NCBI GenBank assembly: GCA_905197665.1
Contig: CAJJZP010000011.1
Span: 20,335 to 84,334 of the forward strand
DNA length: 64,000 nucleotides
Source of the DNA: an uncultured Collinsella sp.
GTDB lineage: Bacteria; Actinomycetota; Coriobacteriia; Coriobacteriales; Coriobacteriaceae
Reading direction: 5' to 3'
In this document: positions 8,605-18,996 of the stretch, piece after piece
Numbering within the stretch: the stretch's first letter is position 1
Layout: every line of letters begins with the position of its first letter
Translations under genes and position numbers: made by a program
The notes under the pieces: model-generated
Seen by the model: only the letters and a program-made list of their open reading frames with translations
Databases searched by the model: none
What the model was told of the DNA's origin: nothing

Positions 8605-9378
8605 CTACTTGTGTGCTTTGCCCTGATTGGCCACGGCGTCGATCTTGGCGGCGATGGTCGCCGGGTCGCCGATGTAGCGCTTGTCGAGGACGTTGAAATC
8701 GGTGTCGAAGGTGTAGACGAGCGGCACGCCGGTGGGGATGTTGACCTTGAGGATCTCCTCGGGCGTGAGGTGCTCGAGCTTCATGACGAGTGAGCGCAGG
8801 GAGTTGCCGTGCGCGGCGATGAGTGCGCGCTTGCCGGCGAGCATCTGGGGGCGAATCTCGTCTTCGAAATAGGGCCAGGCGCGGGCGATCGTGTCCTTGA
8901 GGCACTCGGTATAGGGCAGCTGATCGGGCGCGACGTCGCGGTATTGCTCCTGGGTGTGGGGGTCGCGACTGTCGCCCGGCTCGAGCGCCGGCGGGCAGAT
9001 ATCGAAGGAGCGGCGCCAGATGAGCACCTGCTCGTCGCCGTGCTCTGCCGCGGCATCGGCCTTGTTGAGACCCTGCAACGCGCCGTAGTGGCGCTCGTTG
9101 AGCTTCCAGGATTTGATGACGGGCAACCACTCGCGATCCATTTGGCCGAGCACGATGTCGAGGGTGTGGATCGCGCGCTTGAGGCGCGAGGTGTAGCAGA
9201 CGTCAAAGTCGAAACCGGCTTCTTTGAGGGCGCGGCCGCCTGCTGCGGCTTCTTCGCGGCCCGTGTCGGTGAGTTCTACGTCGGTCCAGCCGGTGAACAG
9301 GTTGAGCTTGTTCCACTCGGATTCTCCGTGACGGATAAGGACAAGTTGCATTGCCTGTCGGTCTGCTCGGTGCGCCAT
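8605..9378 (-). CDS. gpmA: 2,3-bisphosphoglycerate-dependent phosphoglycerate mutase
   Basis: A 257-residue glycolytic enzyme that interconverts 3- and 2-phosphoglycerate. It has the phosphohistidine signature LVLIRHGESEWN with catalytic His17, the NLFTGWTDVELT loop, the KSWKLNERHYGALQGLNK segment and the second histidine in AAHGNSLRSLV. The start at 9378 has an excellent AAGGAGG site 5 bases upstream; the ATG at codon 10, which would give the usual E. coli-like N-terminus, has none. The gene is transcribed away from gltB and shares with it a 461-base intergenic region. Confidence 0.95.
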   Translation of the reverse strand: MAHRADRQAMQLVLIRHGESEWNKLNLFTGWTDVELTDTGREEAAAGGRALKEAGFDFDVCYTSRLKRAIHTLDIVLGQMDREWLPVIKSWKLNERHYGALQGLNKADAAAEHGDEQVLIWRRSFDICPPALEPGDSRDPHTQEQYRDVAPDQLPYTECLKDTIARAWPYFEDEIRPQMLAGKRALIAAHGNSLRSLVMKLEHLTPEEILKVNIPTGVPLVYTFDTDFNVLDKRYIGDPATIAAKIDAVANQGKAHK

Positions 9379-9518
9379 AGGGGCCTCCTTGATCTGGCAC
9401 GGTGTGCGTGCCGTTTGCTTGACGCCGCAAAGGATACCCGTTTTAGGCTTAAAAGTTAACCAAGACTAACAAAATTGTTGTATTTGAATGGGGGGGGGTG
9501 AAGGGGGGCTGCCGAAAT

Positions 9519-9655
9519 GTCTCGATCTGTAACAACTAGGGATGGAAATTGGGCCTAGCTGTTACAGATCGAGACAGGAAGAAATGGTCTTATGGAAAAT
9601 CTCGATCTGTAACAGCTGACCGCCAAAGCCGGCCCTTCCTGTTACAGATTGAGAT
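9519..9655. repeat. Family B palindrome array 2 (two 57-base units)
   Basis: Units at 9519-9575 and 9599-9655, 80 bases start to start. The second unit has matched end changes (ATCTC... / ...GAGAT). The array lies between the divergent gpmA and gltB genes, where no terminator is expected. The rest of the 461-base gap contains an eight- to nine-base G run near 9491, a second G-rich stretch to 9508, and a GGGGAGGA ribosome site before gltB; I see no gene. Confidence 0.9.
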
Positions 9656-9839
9656 GTTTGAAGTGGTGAGCTAACAGGCCGAACTTGGGGCCTATGTTGT
9701 CGCCCTTGAGGTCGGCGGTGTCCACTCGTAGGGCGTGCGTTACGCGATTGTTTCGAAACGGGTGGGAAACACAACGGGCCGACGATGCTCCTACTATGCC
9801 TATTCAACTGACTGTCTAAATATCTAGGGGAGGATCGCG

Positions 9840-12800
9840 ATGCAGGCAGATTCCGCTCAGCAGCAGGGCCTTTATCGCCCCGAATTCGACCACGATGCAT
9901 GTGGCATCGGCGCGCTTGCCGATATCAACGGCGAGCGCCATCACCAGATTCTGGACGACGCGCTGTCCATTCTGGTCAACTTGGAGCACCGCGGCGGCAC
10001 GGGACTCGAAAAGAACACCGGCGATGGCGCGGGCATCCTGTTCCAGGTTCCGCATCACTTTTTCCGTAAAGAGGCTCAAAAGTGCGGCCAGATTCTGCCG
10101 GCAGAGGGCGACTATGGTGTGGCCATGCTGTTCTTTCCGCAGGATGACAAGGGCGTAGAGGATGCCCGCCGCGTGTTTGAGGAGGGCTGCGCCGAGGCCG
10201 GCGTGCCGCTGCTCTTTTGGCGTGAGGTGCCGGTCGATCCGCACGACCTGGGCGAGACGGCGCGTGCCTGCATGCCCACCATCCTGCAGGCCTTCCTGGG
10301 CCGCCCCGACGACACGCCCGCCGGCGATGCCTTCGAGCGTCGCCTGTACGTGTGCCGTCGCACCATCGAAAAGAAGGCCGATGCCGAGTTTGCCCTGCGC
10401 GACAAGATCTTCTATGTGTGCTCTATGAGCTCGCGCACTATCGTGTACAAGGGCATGCTCGTCGCCACGCAGATGCGCCGCTTCTTCATCGATCTCAACG
10501 ACGCCGCCGTCAAGACGGCCGTTGCGCTCGTCCACTCGCGCTACTCCACCAACACCACGCCCAGCTGGGAGCGTGCGCACCCCAACCGCTTTATCATTCA
10601 CAACGGCGAGATCAATACCCTCAAGGGCAATGTCAACTGGATTCGCGCCCGCGAGCCCAACCTGTACAGCCCCGTGCTGCAGCACGATCTTGAGCGCGTG
10701 ATGCCCATCATCAACCGCGAGGGTTCCGACTCCGCGATTCTGGACAACGTGCTTGAGTTTTTGGTCATGAACGGTCGTCCGCTCACGCGTGCCGCGTCCA
10801 TGTTGCTGCCCGAGCCGTGGGACCACAACGACAGCCTGAGTGAGGAGCGCCGCGCCTACGACGCCTACCAGTCCATGCTCATGGAGCCGTGGGACGGTCC
10901 TGCCGCTATCGCCTTTACCGATGGTCGTACCCTGGGTGCCGCCCTTGACCGTAACGGCCTGCGCCCGGCTCGCTACTATGTGACGCGCGACGGCCGCTTT
11001 ATGCTGGCGAGCGAGGTGGGCACCATCGAGGTGCGCCCCGAGAACATCCTGACGAGCGGCTGCTTGGGACCGGGTCAGATGCTCGAGGTCGACTTTGCCC
11101 GCGGCCGCGTGATCTACAACGACGAGCTGCGCGTCCGTTACGCCAAGGAAAAGCCCTACTGTGATTGGATTGCCGAGGAGACGCTGACCGTCGACGCGCT
11201 CGATGAGCCCGCCGCGCCCGCGCCCGCCGAGGATGCCGAGGTGTCCGCCGCCGTGCGCATGGCTAAGCTCGGGTATCACTGGGATGATGTTGACGAGGTC
11301 GTGCGTCCCATGGCCCAGCAGGGCAAGGCCCCGCTCGCCTCGATGGGCATCGACGCGCCGCTGGCCTGCCTGTCCAAGAAGACGCGTTCGTTCTTTGACT
11401 ACTTCTATCAGCTGTTCGCCCAGGTCACGAATCCTCCGATCGACGCCCTGCGCGAGCATATGGTCACCTCGACCACGCTCTACCTGGGCAACCACGGCAA
11501 CCTGCTCGAGGATTCCCGCACGGCCTGTCAGCTGGTGCGCTTGGAGAGCCCGTTGCTGAGCGAGGAAGAGTTTGACCGCATCTGCGCCATCGACCGCGTG
11601 GGCTTTAAGACCCGCCGTTTCCGTGCCGTCTACCGCCGCGATGCCGGCGAGGGCGCGCTGCAGGCTGCGCTCAAGCAGCTTGCAGAGGACGTTGAGGCTG
11701 CGGTCCGCGATGGCGTGAACATCGTGGTGTTGAGCGATCGTGCCGCTGCGGGCGAGGTGCCCGTGCCGTCGCTGCTCGCTGTGGGCTGCGTGCATAACCA
11801 CCTGATCCGCGCCGGCGTGCGTACCTTTGCCGACATTGTGGTGGAGTGCGGCGACGCCGTGTCCCCGCACGACTTTGCGGCACTGGTGGGCTACTCCGCG
11901 AGCGGCATCTATCCGTACAACGCACATGCGTGCATCCGCGATCTGGCGGCACACGGCGACCTGGACGTGACGGCCGAGCAGGGCATCGCCAACTACAACA
12001 AGGCTGCGACCGCCGGCATCGTTTCCATCATGTCTAAGATGGGCATCTCCACGGTGCAGAGCTACCATTCGGCGCAGATCTTCGAGGCCGTGGGCTTTAC
12101 GCCGGAGTTCGTCAACGCGTACTTCGCCGGCACGGTGAGCCGTGTGGGCGGTATGGGTGTCGAGGACGTTGAGCGCGACCAAAACGAGCGCTACGACGCC
12201 GCGCTCGCTATCCTTAAGAGCCCGGCTCCCGATCAGCTGCCCACGCTGGGTCTGACCAAGTGGCGCCCGCTCGGCGGCGAGGATCACCTGATCGATCCGC
12301 AGACTGTCTACTTGCTGCAGACCGCCTGCCGTGAGGACAGCTACGACACCTTTAAGGAGTACAGCGCCCGCCTGCACCGCACCGGCCGTGCCGTGCGCCT
12401 GCGCGACCTGCTGGACTTTGATGCCAGCGGCCGTACCCCGGTGGCACTCGACGAGGTCGAGCCCGCGCTCAACATCGTCCGCCGCTTTAACACCGGCGCC
12501 ATGTCGTATGGCTCCATCAGTAAAGAGGCGCACGAGTGCATGGCCATCGCCATGAATCGCCTGCACGGCCGTTCCAACTCCGGCGAGGGCGGCGAGGACC
12601 CGCGTCGCGAGACCCCGCTGGCTAACGGCGACTCCAAGAACTCCGCCATCAAGCAGGTGGCAAGCGCACGCTTTGGCGTGACGAGCCGCTATCTGTGCAG
12701 CGCCTTCGAGATTCAGATCAAGATGGCCCAGGGCGCCAAGCCCGGCGAGGGCGGACACCTGCCCGGCAAGAAAGTCTACCCCTGGATCGCCGAGGTCCGT

Positions 12801-14537
12801 CAGTCCACGCCCGGCATCGGCCTGATCTCGCCTCCGCCGCATCACGACATCTACTCCATCGAAGACCTGGCCGAGCTCATCTTTGACCTTAAGAACGCCA
12901 ACCCCGGCGCACGCGTGTCGGTCAAGCTGGTCAGCGAGGCCGGCGTCGGCACCATCGCCACCGGTGTGGCCAAGGGCGCTGCCGACAAGATCTTGATCAG
13001 CGGCCACAATGGCGGCTCGGGTGCCGCTGCTCGCGATTCGATCTGGCACGCCGGTCTGCCGCTGGAGCTTGGCCTTGCCGAGGCCCAGCAGACGCTGCTG
13101 CAAAACGGCCTGCGCTCGCGCGTGGTGCTCGAGGCCGACGGCAAGCTCATGGACGGCACCGATGTTGCCGTCGCCTGCTTGCTGGGCGCCGAGGAGTTTG
13201 GCTTTGCGACCATGCCGCTCATCTCGATGGGCTGCCTCATGCAGCGCGACTGCCAGCAGGATACCTGCCCCACCGGCATCGCCACGCAAAACTGCCGCCT
13301 GCGTCGCGGCTTCCGCGGCAAGCCCGAGCACGTCGAGCACTTTATGCTCTTTGTTGCCGAGCAACTGCGCGAGGTCATGGCGAGCCTGGGCTTCCGCACC
13401 GTCGACGAGATGGTCGGCCATCCCGAGTGCTTGCGCCAGATCGAGGTCCCGGGCAACCGCAAGGCTAACCTGCTCGATCTGACGCCCGTGCTGGCAAGCG
13501 CGACCTGCGAGTTCGGTGCCCACATCCCGGGTGCCGACGGCCGTCACTTCCTGCCCCAGATGGCCGCGGACAGCGAGCTCGACAAGACGCTCGACTCCAC
13601 GCTGTTCGTGCCCTACACGGCCGACGCCCGCGCGCACCTGCGCCCGATTCGCTTCCGCGCCGATATCGCCAACGTCAACCGCTGCGTGGGCACCATCTTG
13701 GGCAACGCGGTGACCAAGGCACATCCCGAGGGCCTGCCCGCCGGCTCCATCACCATCGATTGCGATGGTTCGGCCGGTCAGAGCTTTGGCGCCTTCCTGC
13801 CGCGCGGCATTACGCTCAACGTGTGCGGCGACGCCAACGACTACTTTGGCAAGGGCCTTTCGGGCGGCGAGGTGTCGGTGCGCCCCAACCCGCATGCGAC
13901 CTACAAGTTCGATGAGAACATCATCGTGGGCAACGTTGCGTTCTTTGGCGCCACGAGCGGCCGCGGCTTCATCAACGGTCTGGCCGGCCAGCGCTTTGGC
14001 GTACGCAACTCCGGTGCCACCGTGGTGGTCGAGGGCTGCGGCAACCATGGCTGCGAGTACATGACGGGCGGTCTGGCGCTCATCCTGGGCGAGGTCGGGC
14101 AGAACTTCGCCGCCGGTATGACGGGTGGCGTGGCTTATGTCTTTGACCAATACGGCACGCTCGATGCCCGTGTGAACCACGAGAGCGTTGAGCTTAAAGC
14201 CCCGACGGCCGGCGAGCTGGCGCAGATTCGCGAGTTCATCCAGGAGCACGTGGACGTGACGCAGAGCCCGCGCGGCATTAAGCTGCTCTACAGCTTTGAG
14301 ACGATGAGCAAGCACTTTGTGAAGGTCATTCCGACCGAGTACGAGCGCGTGCTGGCGATTGTCGCCGCCGCCGAGGCCGTCGGCAAGACGCATGCGCAGG
14401 CCGAGGAGCTGGCGTTTGACATTGTGACCGGTCGCGCGAGTGACGCGGATGTTGCTCGCTTCGATGTTGCGGGCGGTGCTGCGGGTGCTGCGTCCGTGGC
14501 TGCCAGCCCTGCTGCTTCGACCAAGAAGGAGGCGTAA
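9840..14537 (+). CDS. gltB: Glutamate synthase large subunit
   Basis: A 1565-residue enzyme that makes two glutamates from glutamine and 2-oxoglutarate, working with GltD. The class II glutaminase domain starts with HDACGIGALA; Cys21 is the predicted nucleophile after removal of a 20-residue propeptide. The central and FMN-binding synthase domains follow (about 480-1230), with GAMSYGSISKEAH, NSGEGGEDP and HNGGSGAAARDS. The 3Fe-4S cysteines Cys1132, Cys1138 and Cys1143 are in CLMQRDCQQDTCPTG. The C-terminal GXGXG beta-helix domain includes GGLALILGEVGQNFAAGMTG. Start supported by GGGGAGGA. The stop is 5 bases before gltD. Confidence 0.97.
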   Translation: MQADSAQQQGLYRPEFDHDACGIGALADINGERHHQILDDALSILVNLEHRGGTGLEKNTGDGAGILFQVPHHFFRKEAQKCGQILPAEGDYGVAMLFFPQDDKGVEDARRVFEEGCAEAGVPLLFWREVPVDPHDLGETARACMPTILQAFLGRPDDTPAGDAFERRLYVCRRTIEKKADAEFALRDKIFYVCSMSSRTIVYKGMLVATQMRRFFIDLNDAAVKTAVALVHSRYSTNTTPSWERAHPNRFIIHNGEINTLKGNVNWIRAREPNLYSPVLQHDLERVMPIINREGSDSAILDNVLEFLVMNGRPLTRAASMLLPEPWDHNDSLSEERRAYDAYQSMLMEPWDGPAAIAFTDGRTLGAALDRNGLRPARYYVTRDGRFMLASEVGTIEVRPENILTSGCLGPGQMLEVDFARGRVIYNDELRVRYAKEKPYCDWIAEETLTVDALDEPAAPAPAEDAEVSAAVRMAKLGYHWDDVDEVVRPMAQQGKAPLASMGIDAPLACLSKKTRSFFDYFYQLFAQVTNPPIDALREHMVTSTTLYLGNHGNLLEDSRTACQLVRLESPLLSEEEFDRICAIDRVGFKTRRFRAVYRRDAGEGALQAALKQLAEDVEAAVRDGVNIVVLSDRAAAGEVPVPSLLAVGCVHNHLIRAGVRTFADIVVECGDAVSPHDFAALVGYSASGIYPYNAHACIRDLAAHGDLDVTAEQGIANYNKAATAGIVSIMSKMGISTVQSYHSAQIFEAVGFTPEFVNAYFAGTVSRVGGMGVEDVERDQNERYDAALAILKSPAPDQLPTLGLTKWRPLGGEDHLIDPQTVYLLQTACREDSYDTFKEYSARLHRTGRAVRLRDLLDFDASGRTPVALDEVEPALNIVRRFNTGAMSYGSISKEAHECMAIAMNRLHGRSNSGEGGEDPRRETPLANGDSKNSAIKQVASARFGVTSRYLCSAFEIQIKMAQGAKPGEGGHLPGKKVYPWIAEVRQSTPGIGLISPPPHHDIYSIEDLAELIFDLKNANPGARVSVKLVSEAGVGTIATGVAKGAADKILISGHNGGSGAAARDSIWHAGLPLELGLAEAQQTLLQNGLRSRVVLEADGKLMDGTDVAVACLLGAEEFGFATMPLISMGCLMQRDCQQDTCPTGIATQNCRLRRGFRGKPEHVEHFMLFVAEQLREVMASLGFRTVDEMVGHPECLRQIEVPGNRKANLLDLTPVLASATCEFGAHIPGADGRHFLPQMAADSELDKTLDSTLFVPYTADARAHLRPIRFRADIANVNRCVGTILGNAVTKAHPEGLPAGSITIDCDGSAGQSFGAFLPRGITLNVCGDANDYFGKGLSGGEVSVRPNPHATYKFDENIIVGNVAFFGATSGRGFINGLAGQRFGVRNSGATVVVEGCGNHGCEYMTGGLALILGEVGQNFAAGMTGGVAYVFDQYGTLDARVNHESVELKAPTAGELAQIREFIQEHVDVTQSPRGIKLLYSFETMSKHFVKVIPTEYERVLAIVAAAEAVGKTHAQAEELAFDIVTGRASDADVARFDVAGGAAGAASVAASPAASTKKEA

Positions 14538-14542
14538 GTGCC

Positions 14543-16024
<1,482 letters not shown>

Positions 16025-16065
16025 AGTAGTCACGGAGATACTCAACAATCGAATCGGAAAGGGCT

Positions 16066-16105
16066 GTCCCTAACTGCCGGCACAGACGATATGAGCAGGA
16101 CATAA
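16066..16105. repeat. Half copy of family C palindrome plus a 15-base tag, left of the IS110 element
   Basis: TGTCCCTAACTGCCGGCAC followed five bases later by ATATGAGCAGGACAT. The same two blocks occur in inverted orientation at 17633-17689 on the other side of the insertion sequence, with a longer link between them. Confidence 0.75.
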
Positions 16106-16210
16106 AAACATTGAGAGCCCCTGCTGCATGAAGGACCGCGGATTAGGCCGACAATGGTGAGTGTCTAATTCAGCCGCGGCGGCCACGCCGCATTCATGGA
16201 AGGGGCTCCC

Positions 16211-17324
16211 ATGCTCGATACTACCACCTTCGTCGGCCTCGACGTCCACGCCCGCTCGATAAAGGCCGTCTCCCTCGACGTCATGACCGGGGAGGTGCGC
16301 GCCGCGACCTTCGGCTACGACGCCGGCGCCGTCGCGGAGTGGGTCCGCTCCGTGGACCCCGGGGCCAGGTGCGTGTACGAGTCCGGGGTCACGGGCTTCG
16401 ACCTGCAGAAGAGGCTCTCCGGCCTGGGGGTCGACTGCGTGGTCGGCGCCGTCTCGAAGATGATCAAGCCCAGCGCGGACAGGCGCAGGAAGAACGACCG
16501 CAACGACGCCGAGTTCCTCGCCCGCATGCTGTCGGTCGGCAACGTGGTCGAGGTGTGGGTCCCCGACGACGAGTGCGAGGCCGCCCGCGACCTGACCAGG
16601 GCGCTCGAGGACGCGAGGGACGACCTCTCGCGCTCGAAGCAGCGGCTCTCCAAGTTCCTGCTAAGGCACGGGCTCGTCTTCGACGAGAGGACGCCCACCG
16701 GCCGCAGGAAGGGCAACTGGACCCGGGCGCACTGGTCCTGGATCGAGTCGATTAGGTTCGCGGAGGGGGCCGACAACGACGCGCATCGCCTACTACGTCG
16801 ACGCGGTCAGGCGGGCTGCGGAGGAGAAGGCGAGGCTCGAGGGGCTCGTCGAGGCCGAGGCCCGCAAGCCCAGGTGGCGGAAGAGGGTCGACTCCCTGCG
16901 CTGCCTCAAGGGCGTCGACACCGCTTCCGCCGCCGACCTCGTGTTCGAGGCCGGCGAGTTCTCCAGGTTCAGGAACGCCCGCTCGTTCGCCGCGTGGGTC
17001 GGCCTGACGCCCTCCGAGCACTCCAGCGGGGAGAGCGACCGCAGGGGCGCGATCACCAAGGCCGGCAACAAGCACCTGAGGAAGACGCTGGTCGAGGCCG
17101 CGTGGCACTACCTGACGTGCTCGGGGCGGCCGAAGGACCTCGCCAAGGGCCAGGCCCCGGACCGGGGCGCCCGGAGGCATGCCGCCAAGGGCGTGCGGAG
17201 GCTGGTCGAGAGGCGGGAGGCGCTGCTCGCGCGCGGGGTCCACGGCAACAAGGCGAACGTGGCCACGGCGCGCGAGCTCGCCTGCTGGGTGTGGGCGGTC
17301 GGCCTCATGGCCGAGGAGGCGTAG
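16211..17324 (+). pseudogene. IS110-family transposase, frameshifted
   Basis: The N-terminal part has the DEDD nuclease motifs FVGLDVHARSIKAV, VYESGVTGFDL and KNDRNDAEFLARML. The C-terminal transposase_20 part has FEAGEFSRFRNARSFAAWVG, LTPSEHSSG and ITKAGNKHLRKTLVEAAW. The two parts are in different frames: near 16775-16785 one extra base shifts the reading from frame 2 to frame 3, so no single frame covers the expected 370 or so residues. Both halves are otherwise clean, so the lesion is recent, or (less likely, since family members use one frame) a recoding site or a sequencing error. The start follows GGAAGGGG. Confidence 0.85.
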
Positions 17325-17575
17325 GGGGGGGCGGTCCCCCGCACATAAGCCAGTCACCCCGGAAGCGGTTCGATCCGAAGCCGTTGAGGCGAACCTCAGG
17401 TCCCTTTTCTGCGAGCGCCCAGGGCGCCACACGCGTGCACAGACTGTCGGTTCGACGTAGAAGCCTCAGCCGTAGCAACGGATTGCCCAGCGAGAGATCG
17501 CCACGGGCGGATATTAAACTGCAAAGACGAGCGTCGGTAAGACACGCCGAGGTCGCCGCGGACGGGTTGATATAG
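17325..17575 (+). other. 3' non-coding part of the IS110 element, possible bridge RNA region
   Basis: About 250 bases without a credible gene. Small hairpins are visible, for example GAGG-CGAA-CCTC near 17384 and a C-rich hairpin just after the transposase stop. In IS1111-type members the bridge RNA that guides insertion is encoded in this position. That is known for the family and only inferred here. Confidence 0.4.
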
Positions 17576-17580
17576 GGAGA

Positions 17581-17618
17581 GGGCCTGACCCCATATCGTT
17601 GGGGCCAGGCCCGATTTT
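17581..17618 (+). terminator. Intrinsic terminator beyond the insertion sequence
   Basis: GGGCCTG-A-CCCC and GGGG-C-CAGGCCC form an 11-pair stem with one mismatch and an eight-base loop, followed by GATTTT. Confidence 0.75.
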
Positions 17619-17632
17619 GCCTCTTGACAATG

Positions 17633-17710
17633 TCCTGCTCATATTAAAAGGAACGTCCCTAAGTGCCGGCAGTTAGGGACGTTCCTTTTCTGTCGGCACT
17701 CGGGGACACT
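17633..17710 (-). repeat. Family C composite palindrome with 15-base tag, right of the IS110 element
   Basis: A perfect 17-base-arm palindrome at 17646-17689 (core GAACGTCCCTAA, 10-base centre, TTAGGGACGTTC) is joined to a half unit at 17690-17710. Before it is ATGTCCTGCTCATAT, the inverse of the tag at 16091. The same composite layout, in the opposite orientation, is found at 40567-40628. Confidence 0.8.
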
Positions 17711-18010
17711 CCTTGCGGATTTGCGAGCAGTTTGCTCGTTTGTCGACGTACGGATGTTCATTTGTCGACTTCTCGGGCTGTGGTCACCTGTTGTTTCTGT
17801 GGTGGCTGCGGGCATCTGGCTCAAAAGGGCGGGTTGGCCGTCTATGTCTACCTGCGGTTTTGTTGCGGTGCGCATTTTCGATCAAGCTTTTCGTCAAGTG
17901 TTTGGTCAGTATCTGGTTTGCAGTCGGAGGCCTATTTTGCCCGCGCTGGTCGTGGCTGCCCACCTTCCTCGTAAGCTCAAATTGAGGTCCATCAGTTTGA
18001 GGAGGATGCC
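17711..18010. other. Intergenic region with no recognisable gene
   Basis: About 300 bases of lower GC than the coding regions. Short open frames exist but have no ribosome site or recognisable product, and their codon use is unlike the genome's. The last bases hold the TGAGGAGG ribosome site of the next gene; the promoter was not identified with confidence. Confidence 0.5.
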
Positions 18011-18718
18011 ATGACTGACCACGCTTTTGACCGAGCAGAGCTAGCCGAAGCCGTCGGCAACGATATTGCCGACATGGCTCACTTTTGGATGCTGCGGAAG
18101 TTTCAATTCCTGGAGCCGGCGCGCGAACAGTTCGAGATCATTGTCGACCCGTGGCTCAGCTATTGCACTGAGCCTTCGCAAAACGAAATCATGGCCTACA
18201 ACATGGCGTTTACCGATTGGCTGCTGTTTGAGCGCCCCTATCGCCATGGCAAAACGCTGCTCGAGCTGTATGTTGACGAGCCGCCGGCATCGCTTTCGCC
18301 TGCCTCGCTCAAGCGGCTCGAGCAGGTACGCGACACGCAGTATTTCTCGCGCTTTGGCATTTTGGACAAGAATCCTGCGTCCGGCATGGTCGTGCTGAAG
18401 GACACGCGCACCGATCATCGCTTTGATGTCTACGATCCGCATATCGTGCAGAAGGAGCACTGGAGTGACGGCGCGATTGCGGTGCGCCTCGCCTGCGTCG
18501 ACGATGTCTGGCTTACGGCGGGACAGCTCTACCTGTATGACATCGCGCGGCTGAGCGATACGGCGGTCGATGGGCCGGGTGCGGTGCATCCGGAGGACCT
18601 GCAGGACGGCTTTGACACCTCGTGCATCAGCTTCTTCTTGCGTCTGGTCCGCGACATCATGGGCGCCCAGGGGCGGTACGTAAAGTCGCTCAACATCTAC
18701 GAGCAGGAGTGGGAGTAG
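18011..18718 (+). CDS. Conserved-looking hypothetical protein, 235 residues
   Basis: I do not recognise a family. The protein is soluble and acidic, without signal peptide or membrane helix. It is rich in aromatic residues (WMLRKFQFLEP, VDPWLSYCTEP, FTDWLLFERPYRHGKTLLE) and contains an SRFGILDKNPASGMVVLKD segment that resembles a small beta-barrel turn. Codon use matches the host and the ribosome site GAGGAGGATGCC is strong, so the gene is real. It lies upstream of the palindrome array that precedes the nuclease-like gene, 40 bases separating its stop from the first unit; whether the two genes work together is unknown. Confidence 0.75.
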   Translation: MTDHAFDRAELAEAVGNDIADMAHFWMLRKFQFLEPAREQFEIIVDPWLSYCTEPSQNEIMAYNMAFTDWLLFERPYRHGKTLLELYVDEPPASLSPASLKRLEQVRDTQYFSRFGILDKNPASGMVVLKDTRTDHRFDVYDPHIVQKEHWSDGAIAVRLACVDDVWLTAGQLYLYDIARLSDTAVDGPGAVHPEDLQDGFDTSCISFFLRLVRDIMGAQGRYVKSLNIYEQEWE

Positions 18719-18758
18719 GGGATGGGTAGTTGTCGCCTGCCTTGCCTTTTGCCTTTTT

Positions 18759-18976
18759 GTCTCGATCTGTAACGTTTGGGGGCAAAACACCGGTCTACCT
18801 GTTACAGATCGAGACGAATGCTTGGGCGCCGCTGGTTTGTCTAAATCTGTAACGTTTAGGGGCCTGGAGAACGTCTAACTGTTACAGATCGAGACGTTTG
18901 GCACCTGGCTGGGGGGAATGTCTCAATCTGTAACATCTACAGTCCAAAAATCGTTCTTCTTGTTACAGATCAAGAC
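18759..18976. repeat. Family B palindrome array 3 (three 57-base units)
   Basis: Units at 18759-18815, 18839-18895 and 18920-18976, with steps of 80 and 81 bases. This is the only triplet. Unit 2 has a left arm variant (GTCTAAATC) not matched on the right, and unit 3 has GTCTCAATC against GATCAAGAC, so the pairing is weaker there. The ribosome site of the nuclease-like gene starts only 10 bases after the last unit. Confidence 0.92.
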
Positions 18977-18996
18977 GTTTGTCGGTGGAGGCAACG

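Larger units (their letters stand above)
16140..17575 (+). mobile_element. IS110-family insertion sequence (approximate ends)
   Basis: The element is defined by its transposase and its non-coding flanks; exact ends are not determined, because IS110 elements lack terminal inverted repeats and usually make no target duplication. A short subterminal inverted repeat is visible (CCGCGGCGGCC at 16174, and GGTCGCCGCGG at 17551, 10 of 11 matching). Codon choice differs from the neighbours, with many AGG arginine codons against the CGT/CGC preference elsewhere, in line with horizontal arrival. The longer non-coding part lies 3' of the transposase, as in the IS1111 branch. Confidence 0.75.

Noticed and set aside
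9491..9508. G-rich run as a G-quadruplex control element
   Set aside because: It has one long and one shorter G run, not four separated runs, and no supporting conservation can be judged here.
17663..18014. Several overlapping open frames of 90-100 codons between the IS element and 18011
   Set aside because: They start inside the family C palindrome or lack ribosome sites, and give Cys/Phe/Trp-rich proteins without any recognisable feature.
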